A DNA stretch of 64,000 bases from Prauserella alba (GCF_024171735.1 NZ_JAMTCH010000009.1:1-64000); one strand, 5' to 3'; counted from the first letter of the stretch, positions 9,157 through 18,152 are shown. Notes: generated from the letters alone by a model not told the origin. Numbers and translations: made by a program.

Positions 9157-10875
9157 ATGCCGCACCTGCGCATCGCACTGGCCCAGATCAACACGACCGT
9201 CGGCGACCTGGCCGGAAACACCGACCTGATCGTCGAGCGCACTCGCGAAGCCGCCGAGTCCGGAGCGCACGTCGTCGTGTTCCCGGAGATGACACTCACC
9301 GGCTATCCGGTGGAAGACCTGGCGTTGCGGGAGACGTTCGCCCGTGCGTCCCGGGGGCAGGTCGACGTGGTGGCACAGCGACTGGCCGACGCAGGCTGCG
9401 GCGAACTGCTGACCTACGTCGGCTACCTCGACCAGGACGAGGCCGGTCCGCGCAACGCGGTCGCCGCGCTGCAGGGCGGCCGGGTCGTGGCGACGCAGTA
9501 CAAGCACCACCTGCCGAACTACGGCGTGTTCGACGAACGCCGCAACTTCAAGTCCGGCACCGAGCTCGACGTCGTGCGCCTGCACGGCGTCGACGTCGGC
9601 ATGGTCGTCTGCGAGGACCTGTGGCAGGACGGCGGCCCGGTCGCGGCTCTCGGCGAGGCGGGCGTGGACCTGATCGTGTCGCCGAACGCGTCGCCGTACG
9701 AACGCGCCAAGGACGACGTGCGGTTGCCGCTGGTCGCGTCACGGGCCCGCGAAGCCCGAGCTCCCGTGGTCTACACGAACTGCGTCGGGGGGCAGGACGA
9801 TCTCGTGTTCGACGGCGATTCGATCGTCGTCGGCGCCGACGGCACGCTGCTGGCGCGTGCGCGCCAGTTCACCGAACAGCTGCTCGTCACCGACGTCGAG
9901 GTGCAGCAGCGCGGCCACACCGCCGACGGCGAGTTCGCCGGGCTCATCGTGCACCGGCGGACACTGAGCGACGGTACGCCGCCCGCGCGCGAACCACTGG
10001 GCGGCCCGGTGATCGGCGAACCGCTGCCGGACGAGGCCGAGGTCTGGTCGGCCCTCGTGCTCGGGTTGCGCGACTACGTCGGCAAGAACGGGTTCGGCTC
10101 GGTGATACTCGGCCTGTCCGGCGGGATCGACTCGGCCGTGGTCGCGGCGCTCGCCGTCGACGCGCTCGGGCCGGACCGGGTGTACGGCGTGGCGATGCCG
10201 TCGGTGTACTCGTCGGACCACTCCAAATCGGATGCCGCCGACCTCGCCGAACGGCTGGGCTGCCACTTCCGGCTCGAACCGGTGGCCGACATGGTGACGG
10301 TGTACGTCGACCGGTTGTCGTTGCAGGGCCTGGCCGAGGAGAACATCCAGGCACGGGTGCGCGGCATGCTGCTCATGGCGCTGTCCAACCTGGACGGCCA
10401 CCTGGTGCTGGCGACCGGCAACAAGACCGAGCTCGCCGTCGGCTACTCGACGATCTACGGCGACGCGGTCGGCGGGTTCGCGCCCATCAAGGACGTGTTC
10501 AAGACACACGTGTGGGCGCTCGCGCGCTGGCGCAACGAGGAGGCCGTCAAACGCGGCCAGACACCGCCGATCCCGGAGAACTCGATCTCGAAGCCGCCGT
10601 CCGCCGAGCTGCGTCCCGGCCAGGTCGACACCGACTCACTGCCGGACTACGACCTGCTCGACGACGTGCTCGACGACTACATCGAAGGCGACCGCGGTTA
10701 CGCGGACCTGCTCGCTGCGGGTTTCGATCCCGAGGTGATCGACCGGGTGGTGCGGATGGTCGACGGTGCCGAGTACAAGCGCAGGCAGTACCCGCCGGGC
10801 ACGAAGATCACGTTCAAGGCGTTCGGCCGGGACCGGAGGCTGCCGATGACCAACCTCTGGCGCGAAACCCACTGA
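9157..10875 (+). CDS. nadE: Glutamine-dependent NAD+ synthetase
   Basis: Last step of NAD biosynthesis: amidation of deamido-NAD+ using glutamine-derived ammonia. It has two domains: an N-terminal nitrilase-type amidase (VVFPEMTLTGYP with Glu; KHHLPNYGVFDE with Lys; GMVVCEDLWQ with the nucleophile Cys) and a C-terminal synthetase with the PP-loop GLSGGIDSAVVAAL and the substrate segment ATGNKTELAVGYSTIYGD. It is 572 residues long from ATG 9157, which starts at the conserved first strand; a GTG 18 nt upstream is possible. It is followed after 4 nt by the alkyltransferase-like gene, so the two are probably co-transcribed. Confidence 0.95.
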   Translation: MPHLRIALAQINTTVGDLAGNTDLIVERTREAAESGAHVVVFPEMTLTGYPVEDLALRETFARASRGQVDVVAQRLADAGCGELLTYVGYLDQDEAGPRNAVAALQGGRVVATQYKHHLPNYGVFDERRNFKSGTELDVVRLHGVDVGMVVCEDLWQDGGPVAALGEAGVDLIVSPNASPYERAKDDVRLPLVASRAREARAPVVYTNCVGGQDDLVFDGDSIVVGADGTLLARARQFTEQLLVTDVEVQQRGHTADGEFAGLIVHRRTLSDGTPPAREPLGGPVIGEPLPDEAEVWSALVLGLRDYVGKNGFGSVILGLSGGIDSAVVAALAVDALGPDRVYGVAMPSVYSSDHSKSDAADLAERLGCHFRLEPVADMVTVYVDRLSLQGLAEENIQARVRGMLLMALSNLDGHLVLATGNKTELAVGYSTIYGDAVGGFAPIKDVFKTHVWALARWRNEEAVKRGQTPPIPENSISKPPSAELRPGQVDTDSLPDYDLLDDVLDDYIEGDRGYADLLAAGFDPEVIDRVVRMVDGAEYKRRQYPPGTKITFKAFGRDRRLPMTNLWRETH

Positions 10876-10879
10876 CGCC

Positions 10880-11461
10880 GTGTCCGGTGTCGGTGTCATC
10901 GTGTTCCCGACGGCGATCGGGCACTGCGGTCTCGCCTGGGCCGGAGAACCGGGCGGTGCCGTCGTGGGCGCCCAGCTTCCCGAGTCCGGCGCCGAGGGCA
11001 CGCGGACGCGGCTGCGGACCCGCTTCCCCGGCGCCACCGAGCACGAGCACACCGAACCGGGTGGTACCGGTGCTCTCGTTCGCGTACCGGACCGGATTCT
11101 CGGGGCGATCGAGGCGGTGACGGCGTCGCTGGCCGGCGAAGATGTCGACCTGTCGACCATTCCGCTGGACCTGCGGTCCGTGCCGCCGTTCCACGCACGG
11201 GTGTACGACCTCGCGCGCACGATCCCGCGCGGCACCACCACCACGTACGGCGAGCTCGCCCGACGGCTCGGCGAACCGGGTGCGGCGCAGGCCGTCGGGC
11301 AGGCGCTCGGCGCAAATCCGTTCGCCCCGATCGTTCCCTGTCACCGGATTCTCGCCGCGGGAGGGAAACCGGGTGGATTCTCTGCGTCGGGAGGAGTGGC
11401 CACGAAGGAACGGATCCTGGCCGCCGAAGGCGTCCACCTCACGCCGCCCACGCTGTTCTGA
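10880..11461 (+). CDS. Methylated-DNA--protein-cysteine methyltransferase family protein
   Basis: Suicidal repair of O6-alkylguanine by transfer to a cysteine. The C-terminal half has the whole signature: an arginine-finger helix (TTTYGELARRLGEPGAAQAV) and the active site PIVPCHRILA, followed by GGFSASGGVATKERIL. The N-terminal half is divergent and Gly/Glu/Thr-rich, so the protein could be an Ogt-type repair enzyme. The PCHR motif argues against an alkyltransferase-like protein lacking the cysteine. GTG start, 4 nt after nadE. Confidence 0.9.
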   Translation: MSGVGVIVFPTAIGHCGLAWAGEPGGAVVGAQLPESGAEGTRTRLRTRFPGATEHEHTEPGGTGALVRVPDRILGAIEAVTASLAGEDVDLSTIPLDLRSVPPFHARVYDLARTIPRGTTTTYGELARRLGEPGAAQAVGQALGANPFAPIVPCHRILAAGGKPGGFSASGGVATKERILAAEGVHLTPPTLF

Positions 11462-11476
11462 ACCGGCACCGGCCCG

Positions 11477-12157
11477 TCAGGCCATGCGGTCGGTGCGATC
11501 GCCTCCGGTTCTGCTGAGGTACGCCACGCCGGCCGCGAGCACGATGCTCGCGCCGATCGTCTGCCCGCGGGAGGCCAGACCCGCGAACTCGCCGGGGCCG
11601 ACGAAGTCGTCGAGCACCAGCAGCAGCCACGCGAGCGTGCCGATGCCGACGCCGACAGCAGGCGCGATCGTCCACCTTCCGTACCACCAGAGCAGCAGCG
11701 CGAGCGGACCTGCCGAGCAGAACACGTTGACCAGGATCGACGCCGCGATGTGGAGCTGGCCGCCCAGCGACGGATCGGGATCCGGCGTGCACCCGCCTCC
11801 TGCGACGACCCGGCATTCCATCGGGAAGATGCCCCGGATCAGATACAGCACGCCGAGCATGCCGAGCAGCACCATCGTCGCGCGGGCGCTGTTGTGCACC
11901 GGGGCGATGCGCAGCAGCGGCGGCACCGCCAGCACCAGCGCGACCCCGGCGAGCAGCTCCGCCGCGCGGAACACGAGCGAATACGGCTGGCCGGGCACCG
12001 CGAGCGCCGACGTGACCGTCCGCAACGGGGACATGTGGGTGTGCAGCACGAGTTCCGCCAACCAGCCGAGCTGACCGATAATGGCGATGACCAGCAGGGA
12101 TATCCCCGCTCTACGCACCGCGGTCAGGGTCGTGGAACCGCGGAGCTCCGGCAGCAT
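11477..12157 (-). CDS. DUF998 family membrane protein
   Basis: 226 residues with about six or seven hydrophobic helices, including SLLVIAIIGQLGWLAELVL, ELLAGVALVLAVPPLL and GVGIGTLAWLLLVLDDFVG. The layout and the GIFPMECR segment between helices 3 and 4 resemble the DUF998 integral membrane family, whose function is unknown. It lies convergent to the alkyltransferase gene and divergent from panB. No strong Shine-Dalgarno sequence precedes the ATG. Confidence 0.7.
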   Translation of the reverse strand: MLPELRGSTTLTAVRRAGISLLVIAIIGQLGWLAELVLHTHMSPLRTVTSALAVPGQPYSLVFRAAELLAGVALVLAVPPLLRIAPVHNSARATMVLLGMLGVLYLIRGIFPMECRVVAGGGCTPDPDPSLGGQLHIAASILVNVFCSAGPLALLLWWYGRWTIAPAVGVGIGTLAWLLLVLDDFVGPGEFAGLASRGQTIGASIVLAAGVAYLSRTGGDRTDRMA

Positions 12158-12379
12158 AGCGAACTACTTATCACGCTATCGGCCGAACCGAAACCCGAAA
12201 TGGTGTCGCACACAGCGTAGTGATCCCGCTACCCAGCAGCGACGTGCGGCCGTCCGCCCTGTGAAGCTGCTCGCACCGAGCTTCCTGGCCCGTCAGCGGG
12301 ACTGCCACGCTCGGTGGGTAACGATCCACGACCCGGGGACCTGCCGCGCAGGCCTCGAGGGAAGGACGGTTCGACGACG

Positions 12380-13270
12380 ATGTCCGTTTCCGAAACACCC
12401 GGCGACCCCGCGGGCGAGCAGCCCGCACCGTACGGCTCCCCCACCGGCCCGGCAGGCGATCGCGCTCCCGAGCGGAAGAAGGTGCGCATCCCCCAGCTGC
12501 TCCGCTGGAAGGAAGCGCGGCAGCCGTGGCCGATGCTGACGGCCTACGACATGTACACGGCGAAGCTGTTCGACGAAGCCGGCATCCCGGTGCTGCTCGT
12601 CGGAGACTCGGCCGCCAACAACGTCTTCGGTTACGACACCTCACTGCCGGTCACGGTCGAGGAACTGCTGCCGCTCGTGCGTGCCGTCTCGGGCGCGGCG
12701 ACCCACGCGCTCGTCGTGGCCGACCTGCCGTTCGGCTCGTACCAGGTGTCGGTCGAGCAGGCCGTCTCCACCGCGGTGCGGTTCATGAAGGAGGGCCGCG
12801 CCCACGCCGTCAAACTGGAGGGCGGACGCCGGTTCGCCCCGCACGTCGAGGCGATCACGGCCGCCGGTGTACCGGTGATGGGCCACATCGGGTTCACGCC
12901 GCAGTCCGAGCACACGCTCGGCGGGTACCGGGTACAGGGCCGCGGTGAAGCCGGTGTCGAACTGCTGGAGGACGCGCTCGCACTGCAGGACGCAGGGGCC
13001 TTCTCCGTGGTGATGGAGATGGTGCCCGGGGAGGCCGCGCGGCAGGTGACGCGCAAGCTGGCGATCCCCACCGTCGGGATCGGCGCCGGCCCGGAGTGCG
13101 ACGCACAGGTACTCGTGTGGCAGGACATGGCGGGACTACGAACCGGCGGCGCGCCACGGTTCGTCAAGCGCTACGCCGACGTCGCGGGTGAGCTCACCCG
13201 TGCGGCCCAGGCATTCGCCGCCGACGTCCGGGACGGGCAGTTCCCGGCCGCCGAGCACACCTTCGACTGA
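12380..13270 (+). CDS. panB: 3-methyl-2-oxobutanoate hydroxymethyltransferase (PanB)
   Basis: First committed step of pantothenate synthesis: transfer of a hydroxymethyl group from 5,10-methylene-THF to 2-oxoisovalerate, giving ketopantoate. The family segments are present in order: [31 protein letters not shown] (Mg2+ ligand Asp), [32 protein letters not shown] (catalytic Glu) and [17 protein letters not shown]. The body starts at about residue 33; the first 32 residues are a Pro/Gly-rich extension common in actinobacteria. The purine-rich GGAAGG at 12360 is rather far from the ATG. The caeA-to-panB vicinity matches Rv2224c-Rv2225. Confidence 0.95.
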   Translation: MSVSETPGDPAGEQPAPYGSPTGPAGDRAPERKKVRIPQLLRWKEARQPWPMLTAYDMYTAKLFDEAGIPVLLVGDSAANNVFGYDTSLPVTVEELLPLVRAVSGAATHALVVADLPFGSYQVSVEQAVSTAVRFMKEGRAHAVKLEGGRRFAPHVEAITAAGVPVMGHIGFTPQSEHTLGGYRVQGRGEAGVELLEDALALQDAGAFSVVMEMVPGEAARQVTRKLAIPTVGIGAGPECDAQVLVWQDMAGLRTGGAPRFVKRYADVAGELTRAAQAFAADVRDGQFPAAEHTFD

Positions 13271-13289
13271 CACGAACGCCGGTTCTCAC

Positions 13290-13344
13290 CGCCCCCAGGG
13301 GCACTGTGGTGGCATTGAACGCAACCACAGTGCCCCTGGGGGCG
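13290..13344. terminator. Perfect 21-bp hairpin between convergent genes
   Basis: Arms 13290-13310 and 13324-13344 are exactly complementary over 21 bp with a 13-nt loop. It sits between the panB stop and the stop of the opposite binding-protein gene (which begins 2 bp later), as expected for a bidirectional terminator. There is no U-tract, which is common in actinobacteria. Confidence 0.75.
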
Positions 13345-13345
13345 T

Positions 13346-14140
13346 TCACGGGAGGGCGGCCGAGAGTTCCCGGTGGGCGGCCACGAGGGACGGTCCGTAC
13401 CACGTGAGGTACCTGCCGGAGACGAGGACGTACGGCACGCCGGGGAACGCGTCCGGGCCGTCGGCGTCGGTGAACTCCCACGGTTCGTCGGGCAGCACGA
13501 GCAGGTCCGCCTCGCCGTCGGTGAACCGCTGCCGCAGCAGGTCGAGCTTCGGACGCGGATAGCGGTCGTCGGCCCCGGCGTAGACGTGGTCGACGCCGAG
13601 CCTGCGCAGGACGTCGCCGCCGAAGGTGTCCCGGCCCAGCACCACCCACGGTTTGCGCCACACGGGCACCACCGCGCGTGCCCGCACCGGCGGCGGCTCC
13701 GCCGTCCACAACCGTTCGGCCTCGGCCAGCCATGCCGGGACACCAGCCGGTGTTCCGGCATGGCCGGCCGCGAACGGGCCCGTCAGCAGTGCCCGCAGCG
13801 AGGCGAGTGCGGCAGGCACCGTCGCGGGCGCCTCCATCACCCAGACCGGGATGCCGGCCTCACGGAGCGCCTGCACGTCCTCCGGCCGGTTCTCCTCGGC
13901 GTTGGCCAGCACGAGATCGGGTCGCAGCTCGGCCGCGGCACTCGCCGTCGGATACTTCGACCCACCGACTCGGGGGACGTCCAGCTGGGGCGGGTGCGTG
14001 CAGTAGTCCGTCGCACCGACGATCAGACCCGGCATCGTGTGCTCGACCGCCTCGGTCAGCGCCGGAACGAGTGAGACGACCCGGCGCGGCGGGTCGGGCA
14101 GCGGAACCTCGGCGCCGAGGTCGTCGGTGAACGTCGTCAT
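13346..14140 (-). CDS. BtuF-like helical-backbone metal/cobalamin-binding protein
   Basis: 264-residue member of the helical-backbone metal-receptor (class III substrate-binding) superfamily: PRRVVSLVPALTEAVEH, VGATDYCTHPP, LRPDLVLANAEENRPEDVQAL, and a second lobe from VVLGRDTFGGDVLRRLGV. Relatives deliver vitamin B12 or iron siderophores to ABC importers. Unlike those, it begins directly at the domain (MTTFTDDLGAEVPLP) and shows no signal peptide or lipobox, so it may act in the cytoplasm. ATG 14140 has a GGGGGAG 9 nt upstream. It is divergent from a CooC-like ATPase, with a metal-box-like palindrome in between. Confidence 0.75.
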   Translation of the reverse strand: MTTFTDDLGAEVPLPDPPRRVVSLVPALTEAVEHTMPGLIVGATDYCTHPPQLDVPRVGGSKYPTASAAAELRPDLVLANAEENRPEDVQALREAGIPVWVMEAPATVPAALASLRALLTGPFAAGHAGTPAGVPAWLAEAERLWTAEPPPVRARAVVPVWRKPWVVLGRDTFGGDVLRRLGVDHVYAGADDRYPRPKLDLLRQRFTDGEADLLVLPDEPWEFTDADGPDAFPGVPYVLVSGRYLTWYGPSLVAAHRELSAALP

Positions 14141-14272
14141 GCCGCCATGCTCCCCCACCGTGCTGCTCCCCCTCTGTGCTGCTCCCCGACTGTGCCCACG
14201 TACCCCGACTCGATCGCCCCACCCGACTCGATCGGGTCACCGCCCCCCTCGGTACCGTTCCGGCCACAGTTG

Positions 14273-14289
14273 ATGAAAATGACTTCCAT
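14273..14289 (+). promoter_or_regulatory. Zur/Fur-like operator candidate
   Basis: ATGAAAATGACTTCCAT is an imperfect palindrome (12 of 16 paired positions symmetric) resembling actinobacterial Zur sites of the TGAAAATGATTTTCA type. It is strikingly AT-rich in a GC-rich surrounding and ends 12 bp before the CooC-like ATG. The regulator identity is inferred. Confidence 0.4.
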
Positions 14290-14301
14290 TTGGGGGCACA
14301 C

Positions 14302-15246
14302 ATGAAGGTCGCCTTCGTGGGCAAGGGTGGCAGCGGCAAGACGACGCTCAGCGGCCTGTTCACGTCGTATCTCGCCGGTTCCGGAGCTCCGGTGCTGGCC
14401 ATCGACGCCGACATCAACCAGCACCTCGCCGTCGCACTCGGCGCGACCCCGGACGAGGCGGACGCGTTGCCCACGCTCGGCGACAACCTGACCCTGATCA
14501 AGGACTACCTGCGCGGCGAGAACCCTCGCATCCCCAGCGCCGACGCCATGATCAAGACGACCCCGCCGGGACGCGGTTCGCGACTGATGACCCCGCGTGA
14601 GGACAACCCGATCACCGACGCGTGCGTGCGCGAGATCGGCGACACCCGTGTCGCCGTGACCGGCCGGTTCACCGACGACGACCTCGGCGTCGCCTGCTAC
14701 CACTCGAAGACCGGAGCGGCCGAACTCCTGCTCAACCACCTCGTCGACGAAGCAGGCGAGTACGTGGTCGTCGACATGACCGCGGGCGCCGACGCGTTCG
14801 CCTCCGGCCTGTTCACCCGCTTCGACGTCACGTTCCTGGTGTGCGAGCCGACGATGCGCAGTGTCGGCGTGTACCGCCAGTACACGGAGTACGCGCGCGA
14901 GTTCGACGTGCGCCTCGCCGTCGTGGGCAACAAGGTCGCCGACGACGAGGACGTGGCGTTCCTGCGTGAGGAGGTCGGCGACGACCTGATCGGATGGCTG
15001 TCGACGTCGCGGCACGTCCGCGCCGCCGAGCGCGGCAGGCACCGCCCGATCGGCGAACTGGAGCCCGCCAACCTCGCCGTGCTCGACACCATGCGCTCCA
15101 CTGTGGACGCCGTCGAACGCGACTGGGCCGCCTACCAGGCGCAGGCCGTCGAGCTGCACCTGCGCAACGCCCGGGCGTGGGCCGGATCCGAACTCGCCGA
15201 CCAGGTCGACCCGGATTTCGTGCCCGCTCCCCCGGTTCGCGTGTAG
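14302..15246 (+). CDS. CooC/MinD-like ATP-binding protein
   Basis: P-loop ATPase of the SIMIBI class, 314 residues. It has a deviant Walker A FVGKGGSGKTTLSGLF near residue 6, a switch-I-like AIDADINQHLAVALG and the Walker B region YVVVDMTAGADAF. CooC relatives insert metals such as Ni into enzymes; MinD/ParA relatives handle positioning. The DADINQHL segment is of the CooC style. The start is ATG 14302 after GGGGG. It overlaps no neighbour, and is divergent from the BtuF-like protein. The palindrome upstream hints at metal-responsive expression. The client enzyme is unknown. Confidence 0.75.
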   Translation: MKVAFVGKGGSGKTTLSGLFTSYLAGSGAPVLAIDADINQHLAVALGATPDEADALPTLGDNLTLIKDYLRGENPRIPSADAMIKTTPPGRGSRLMTPREDNPITDACVREIGDTRVAVTGRFTDDDLGVACYHSKTGAAELLLNHLVDEAGEYVVVDMTAGADAFASGLFTRFDVTFLVCEPTMRSVGVYRQYTEYAREFDVRLAVVGNKVADDEDVAFLREEVGDDLIGWLSTSRHVRAAERGRHRPIGELEPANLAVLDTMRSTVDAVERDWAAYQAQAVELHLRNARAWAGSELADQVDPDFVPAPPVRV

Positions 15247-15252
15247 ACCGGC

Positions 15253-15486
15253 CTACCGGTCGTCGTCGCGGTCGTGGTCGTCGCCCTCACGCCATTCGGC
15301 GTCGGCCTCGTCCGCGGCCTCGGTGCGCGCCTTCGCAATCTCCAACGCCTGCCGGGCCGTCGCCTCGTCCGGATACGGCCCGAGCAGATCGATCGACCGT
15401 GAGACCTCGCCGTGCTCGATCTCGCCGGTGCGGGTGTTGTACCACCAGCCCGACGGCGGATTCGCGTCCTTCTTGCGCCAGCCCAT
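15253..15486 (-). CDS. Small conserved actinobacterial protein (SPOR-like segment)
   Basis: 77 residues. The first half (KKDANPPSGWWYNTRTGEIE, then RSIDLLGPYPDEATARQAL) matches a small protein widespread in actinobacteria, sometimes labelled SPOR-domain or, probably wrongly, methionine aminopeptidase. The tail is highly acidic (EWREGDDHDRDDD). It is soluble, with no signal peptide. It lies at the end of the T4SS-like operon, 24 bp after the previous stop, and converges on the CooC-like gene with a 6-bp gap. Function not known. Confidence 0.7.
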   Translation of the reverse strand: MGWRKKDANPPSGWWYNTRTGEIEHGEVSRSIDLLGPYPDEATARQALEIAKARTEAADEADAEWREGDDHDRDDDR

Positions 15487-15510
15487 ACCTCGAGCGTGGC
15501 ACAGCCCGCG

Positions 15511-16503
15511 TCACCTGCGAAAGCGGTAGGGAATCTCCGTCGGTTCCGCACCGGTCGGCCCGAACACGGCTTCGTCGCCGTCGGCGCCCGCGGCGTCGGG
15601 CACCCCGGCGCCGTCACCGGGCATCTCGTCGAACCAGTCCCGCTGCGCCGCGTCCGACCGCGCCGTGTCCGACACTGCGGTGTCCGAGGCTGCGCTGTCC
15701 GGCTGGGCGGGGTCCTGCTGCGGCTGCTGGGCCTGCTGCGGCTGCTGGGCCTGCTGCGACGACCCCTGGGGCGGCGTGGCGATGCCGGACGGAGGTGTCG
15801 GCGTGCCCGACTCCGCCGCGGGGCCCTGCGCAACCGGCCCCTGCGCCGCGGAGCTTTGCGCAGCGTGACCTTGCGCAGCCGGTCCCTGCGCAGCCGGTCC
15901 CTGCGCAGCTGGGGTGCCAGGCGGCGGTGCGGCGAAACCCGACGGCGGTGTCTCCCACACCGGTTGCGGGCCGATGTTCATCGGCGCGGCCTTCGCCTGC
16001 TGCGGTACGGCAGGTGCCGCCTGCGGACGGCTCGGCTGCACCACGGGGTCCAAACAGGACACCAGCACGGTCACCGAATCGGGATCGTCGACCTTCCGGC
16101 CACTGCGCTCGCGGTAGACCATCTCACCCTCGGAGTCGATCTCGACGAGATAGCCGGCCTCGGCCAGCTGCTCCTCGTCGAGGTCCACGAGACGTTCGGG
16201 CCGAGAGGGAACGACCCGGTAGGCGGGCCAGTCCAGCCGGGCATGACCGTCGTGGAACTGGGCGAGGAGGTTCACCAGTTGTTGCTGCCACGGCAGCGGC
16301 ATGTCCTCGACGAGAGTGCGCGGCAGCACGACGTAGCCGTCGGTGACTCCGGGCTGCTGACGCCGCAGGTAGTCGGACAGCGGCGTACTCGAAGCGGGCG
16401 GCGCGTTCCGCGGAGCCGGCGGGCGTGCCTGCATCGCGAACGGGTCCACCTGCGCTGCCCCGCGGCCCGCGTTCTTCCCGCGTTTGCCCCACTTCTTGCC
16501 CAC
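15511..16503 (-). CDS. Pro/Gln/Ala-rich protein of the T4SS-like operon
   Basis: 330 residues, not assigned to a family. Residues 1-20 are basic (MGKKWGKRGKNAGRG). Residues about 45-150 look folded (PLSDYLRRQQPGVTDGYVVL, MPLPWQQQLVNLLAQFHDGH, and YRVVPSRPERLVDLDEEQLA). Residues 160-290 are a disordered linker containing AAQGP repeats and QQAQQPQQ. The tail is acidic. No signal or membrane segment is seen. GTG 16503 has AGGAGG 5 nt upstream. It follows the VirB1-like gene by 15 bp, so it probably belongs to the same operon; a cytosolic adaptor or substrate role is only a guess. Confidence 0.7.
   Translation of the reverse strand: MGKKWGKRGKNAGRGAAQVDPFAMQARPPAPRNAPPASSTPLSDYLRRQQPGVTDGYVVLPRTLVEDMPLPWQQQLVNLLAQFHDGHARLDWPAYRVVPSRPERLVDLDEEQLAEAGYLVEIDSEGEMVYRERSGRKVDDPDSVTVLVSCLDPVVQPSRPQAAPAVPQQAKAAPMNIGPQPVWETPPSGFAAPPPGTPAAQGPAAQGPAAQGHAAQSSAAQGPVAQGPAAESGTPTPPSGIATPPQGSSQQAQQPQQAQQPQQDPAQPDSAASDTAVSDTARSDAAQRDWFDEMPGDGAGVPDAAGADGDEAVFGPTGAEPTEIPYRFRR
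15830..15912 (-). repeat. Degenerate 15-bp tandem repeats encoding AAQGP
   Basis: Repeated CCTGCGCAGCCGGTC-like units encode successive Ala-Ala-Gln-Gly-Pro peptides in the linker of the Pro/Gln/Ala-rich protein. Such repeats are prone to length change. Confidence 0.6.
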
Positions 16504-16518
16504 GACACCCTCCTGCGT

Positions 16519-17520
16519 TCACACACCAGGCCGGACGGCCTGCCGGACGAGCCCACCCTCGTCCCACGACACGTCACGTACGTGTACCGGGACGCCGCTC
16601 TGCTGCGCCTCGACAATCTTGCCGTTCCCGAGGTACATCGCCACGTGGTGAATGGTGCTCGGGTCGGCCGTATCGTACGCCCAGAACAGCAGGTCACCGG
16701 GTTGTGCCTGCTCCACCGGCAGCATCGAGCCCGCCTTGTACTGGTCGCGCGACACCCGTGGAATCGTGATACCGGCGGCCTCGTAGGCACGCAACATGAG
16801 TCCGGAGCAGTCGTACGAATCGGGCCCGGTGGCACCCCAGACGTACGGTTTGCCGCGCTCGCCCATCGCGAAGTCGATCGCCCGCTGCGCCGACGAGTTC
16901 GATGCCAGCACGACGTCCCCGCGGGCTTCGCCGCAGCCGCTCACGTTGCGGATCTCGCCGACGTTCTGCACCAGGTGGACGGCCATCGGCTCCCACTCGT
17001 GGTACCGGTCGGGGAACGCGGAGCGCTCGACGGCCTGCGCGGCCTCGCCCGGGCGCATGTGCTGCCAGCCGGGCACCTCTTCGAGAACGTCGTAGAACTT
17101 GTTGACCTGGTACTGCGGGTTGGTGACCTGCTCCGGCGTGCCCCAGCCCATCGACGGCCGCATCTGGAAGATACCCAGCGAGTCGCGGTCGCCGTAGTGC
17201 ACGTTCTTCAACCGCGATTCGGTCATGCCCGCCTGAATGGCGATCTGCCACGCACGGGGTGACATGCCGCGTTCCTTGCCGATCTTGATGACCAGGGATG
17301 CGATCTCGCGCTGCTCGCCTTCGAGGGAGGCGGCGTCGGCCTCGCCGCTACCGGCCTGCCCCGGCCTCGTCGGGCCGATGGCGGCATCACACGACAGTTC
17401 CGTCACGTTGCCGCTCATGGCCTGCTGGCGCGAGCCGTCGATGACGGTGATCAGCCCGACCGCCAGCACCACCGTGAGCGCGGCCGCCATCACGCATCCG
17501 AACAGCAGTCCCCCGCGCAC
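16519..17520 (-). CDS. VirB1-like wall hydrolase: lytic transglycosylase-like + NlpC/P60
   Basis: 333 residues. One N-terminal membrane anchor (LLFGCVMAAALTVVLAVGLI, about 5-27) is followed by a lysozyme/SLT-like domain (about 75-180: QIAIQAGMTESRLKNVHYG, then DSLGIFQMRPSMGWG) and an NlpC/P60 domain (about 215-333) with Cys in DSYDCSGLM and His in IHHVAMYLG. The two activities together cut both glycan and peptide, as VirB1-type proteins of Gram-positive T4SS do to pass the wall. GTG 17520 follows GGTGGG; only 2 bp separate it from the preceding VirB8-like gene. An open frame extending upstream has no support. Confidence 0.88.
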   Translation of the reverse strand: MRGGLLFGCVMAAALTVVLAVGLITVIDGSRQQAMSGNVTELSCDAAIGPTRPGQAGSGEADAASLEGEQREIASLVIKIGKERGMSPRAWQIAIQAGMTESRLKNVHYGDRDSLGIFQMRPSMGWGTPEQVTNPQYQVNKFYDVLEEVPGWQHMRPGEAAQAVERSAFPDRYHEWEPMAVHLVQNVGEIRNVSGCGEARGDVVLASNSSAQRAIDFAMGERGKPYVWGATGPDSYDCSGLMLRAYEAAGITIPRVSRDQYKAGSMLPVEQAQPGDLLFWAYDTADPSTIHHVAMYLGNGKIVEAQQSGVPVHVRDVSWDEGGLVRQAVRPGV

Positions 17521-17522
17521 GG

Positions 17523-18140
17523 CTAGCCCACCCGGCTGTAGTCGGAGACGCGCCACCCCTGGTCGGTCTTGATCACGGTGACGGACAGGTCCGGGCCGTC
17601 GGTGGAGATCGTCGCGTCGACCGAGCGCGAGTACGACTCGCCGGCCTCGGCCTTGCCCTCGACCTTCGTCGCCGGGATGTTCGCCGGGTCGACACTGCGC
17701 ATGACCGGCAGGAACTCGGCGGTGGTGTACGGACGCAGACCGTCGAGCCACGCGTCGACGGTCGTGCCGTCGTCGTGGTCAACCCATGCCGCGGCCCACT
17801 GTTCGGCGACCCGCAGTGCCTGCGGCGAGGCCGGTGCCTCGGTGGGCGTCTCACGCGGCTCGGTCAGCCGCGTGACCGGCGGCAACTCGGAACCGCCGGC
17901 CTCACCGGAACCGTTCGACGTCCCGTACTCACCCGGCTGCGCACCCCCGGACTCGGACGTGGGCGGGGTGGCACCGGAGGCCTGCCCGTCGGAGACGAGG
18001 CGGGGCACGACGATGCCGGTCGCGGCGATCAGCGCGACGAACAGGATGATCGTCCCCACCAGATGCGACGGCGATCGCATCGGCCAGCTCCACAGGCGCC
18101 GGTAGATCGCCGCGCGGCCGCGGTTGGTGCGAATCGGCAT
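17523..18140 (-). CDS. VirB8/TcpC-like bitopic membrane protein
   Basis: 205 residues: short basic cytoplasmic N-terminus, one helix (LVGTIILFVALIAATGIVV, about 27-47), a Ser/Gly/Pro-rich linker, and a C-terminal domain from about 107 (ALRVAEQWAAAWVDHDDG to WRVSDYSRVG). That domain has the alpha/beta layout of NTF2-like VirB8/TcpC domains, which scaffold T4SS channels outside the membrane. Sequence similarity is low, so the assignment rests on topology, fold pattern and operon place between the VirB6- and VirB1-like genes. Confidence 0.65.
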   Translation of the reverse strand: MPIRTNRGRAAIYRRLWSWPMRSPSHLVGTIILFVALIAATGIVVPRLVSDGQASGATPPTSESGGAQPGEYGTSNGSGEAGGSELPPVTRLTEPRETPTEAPASPQALRVAEQWAAAWVDHDDGTTVDAWLDGLRPYTTAEFLPVMRSVDPANIPATKVEGKAEAGESYSRSVDATISTDGPDLSVTVIKTDQGWRVSDYSRVG

Positions 18141-18152
18141 CTCCGCCAGCCC

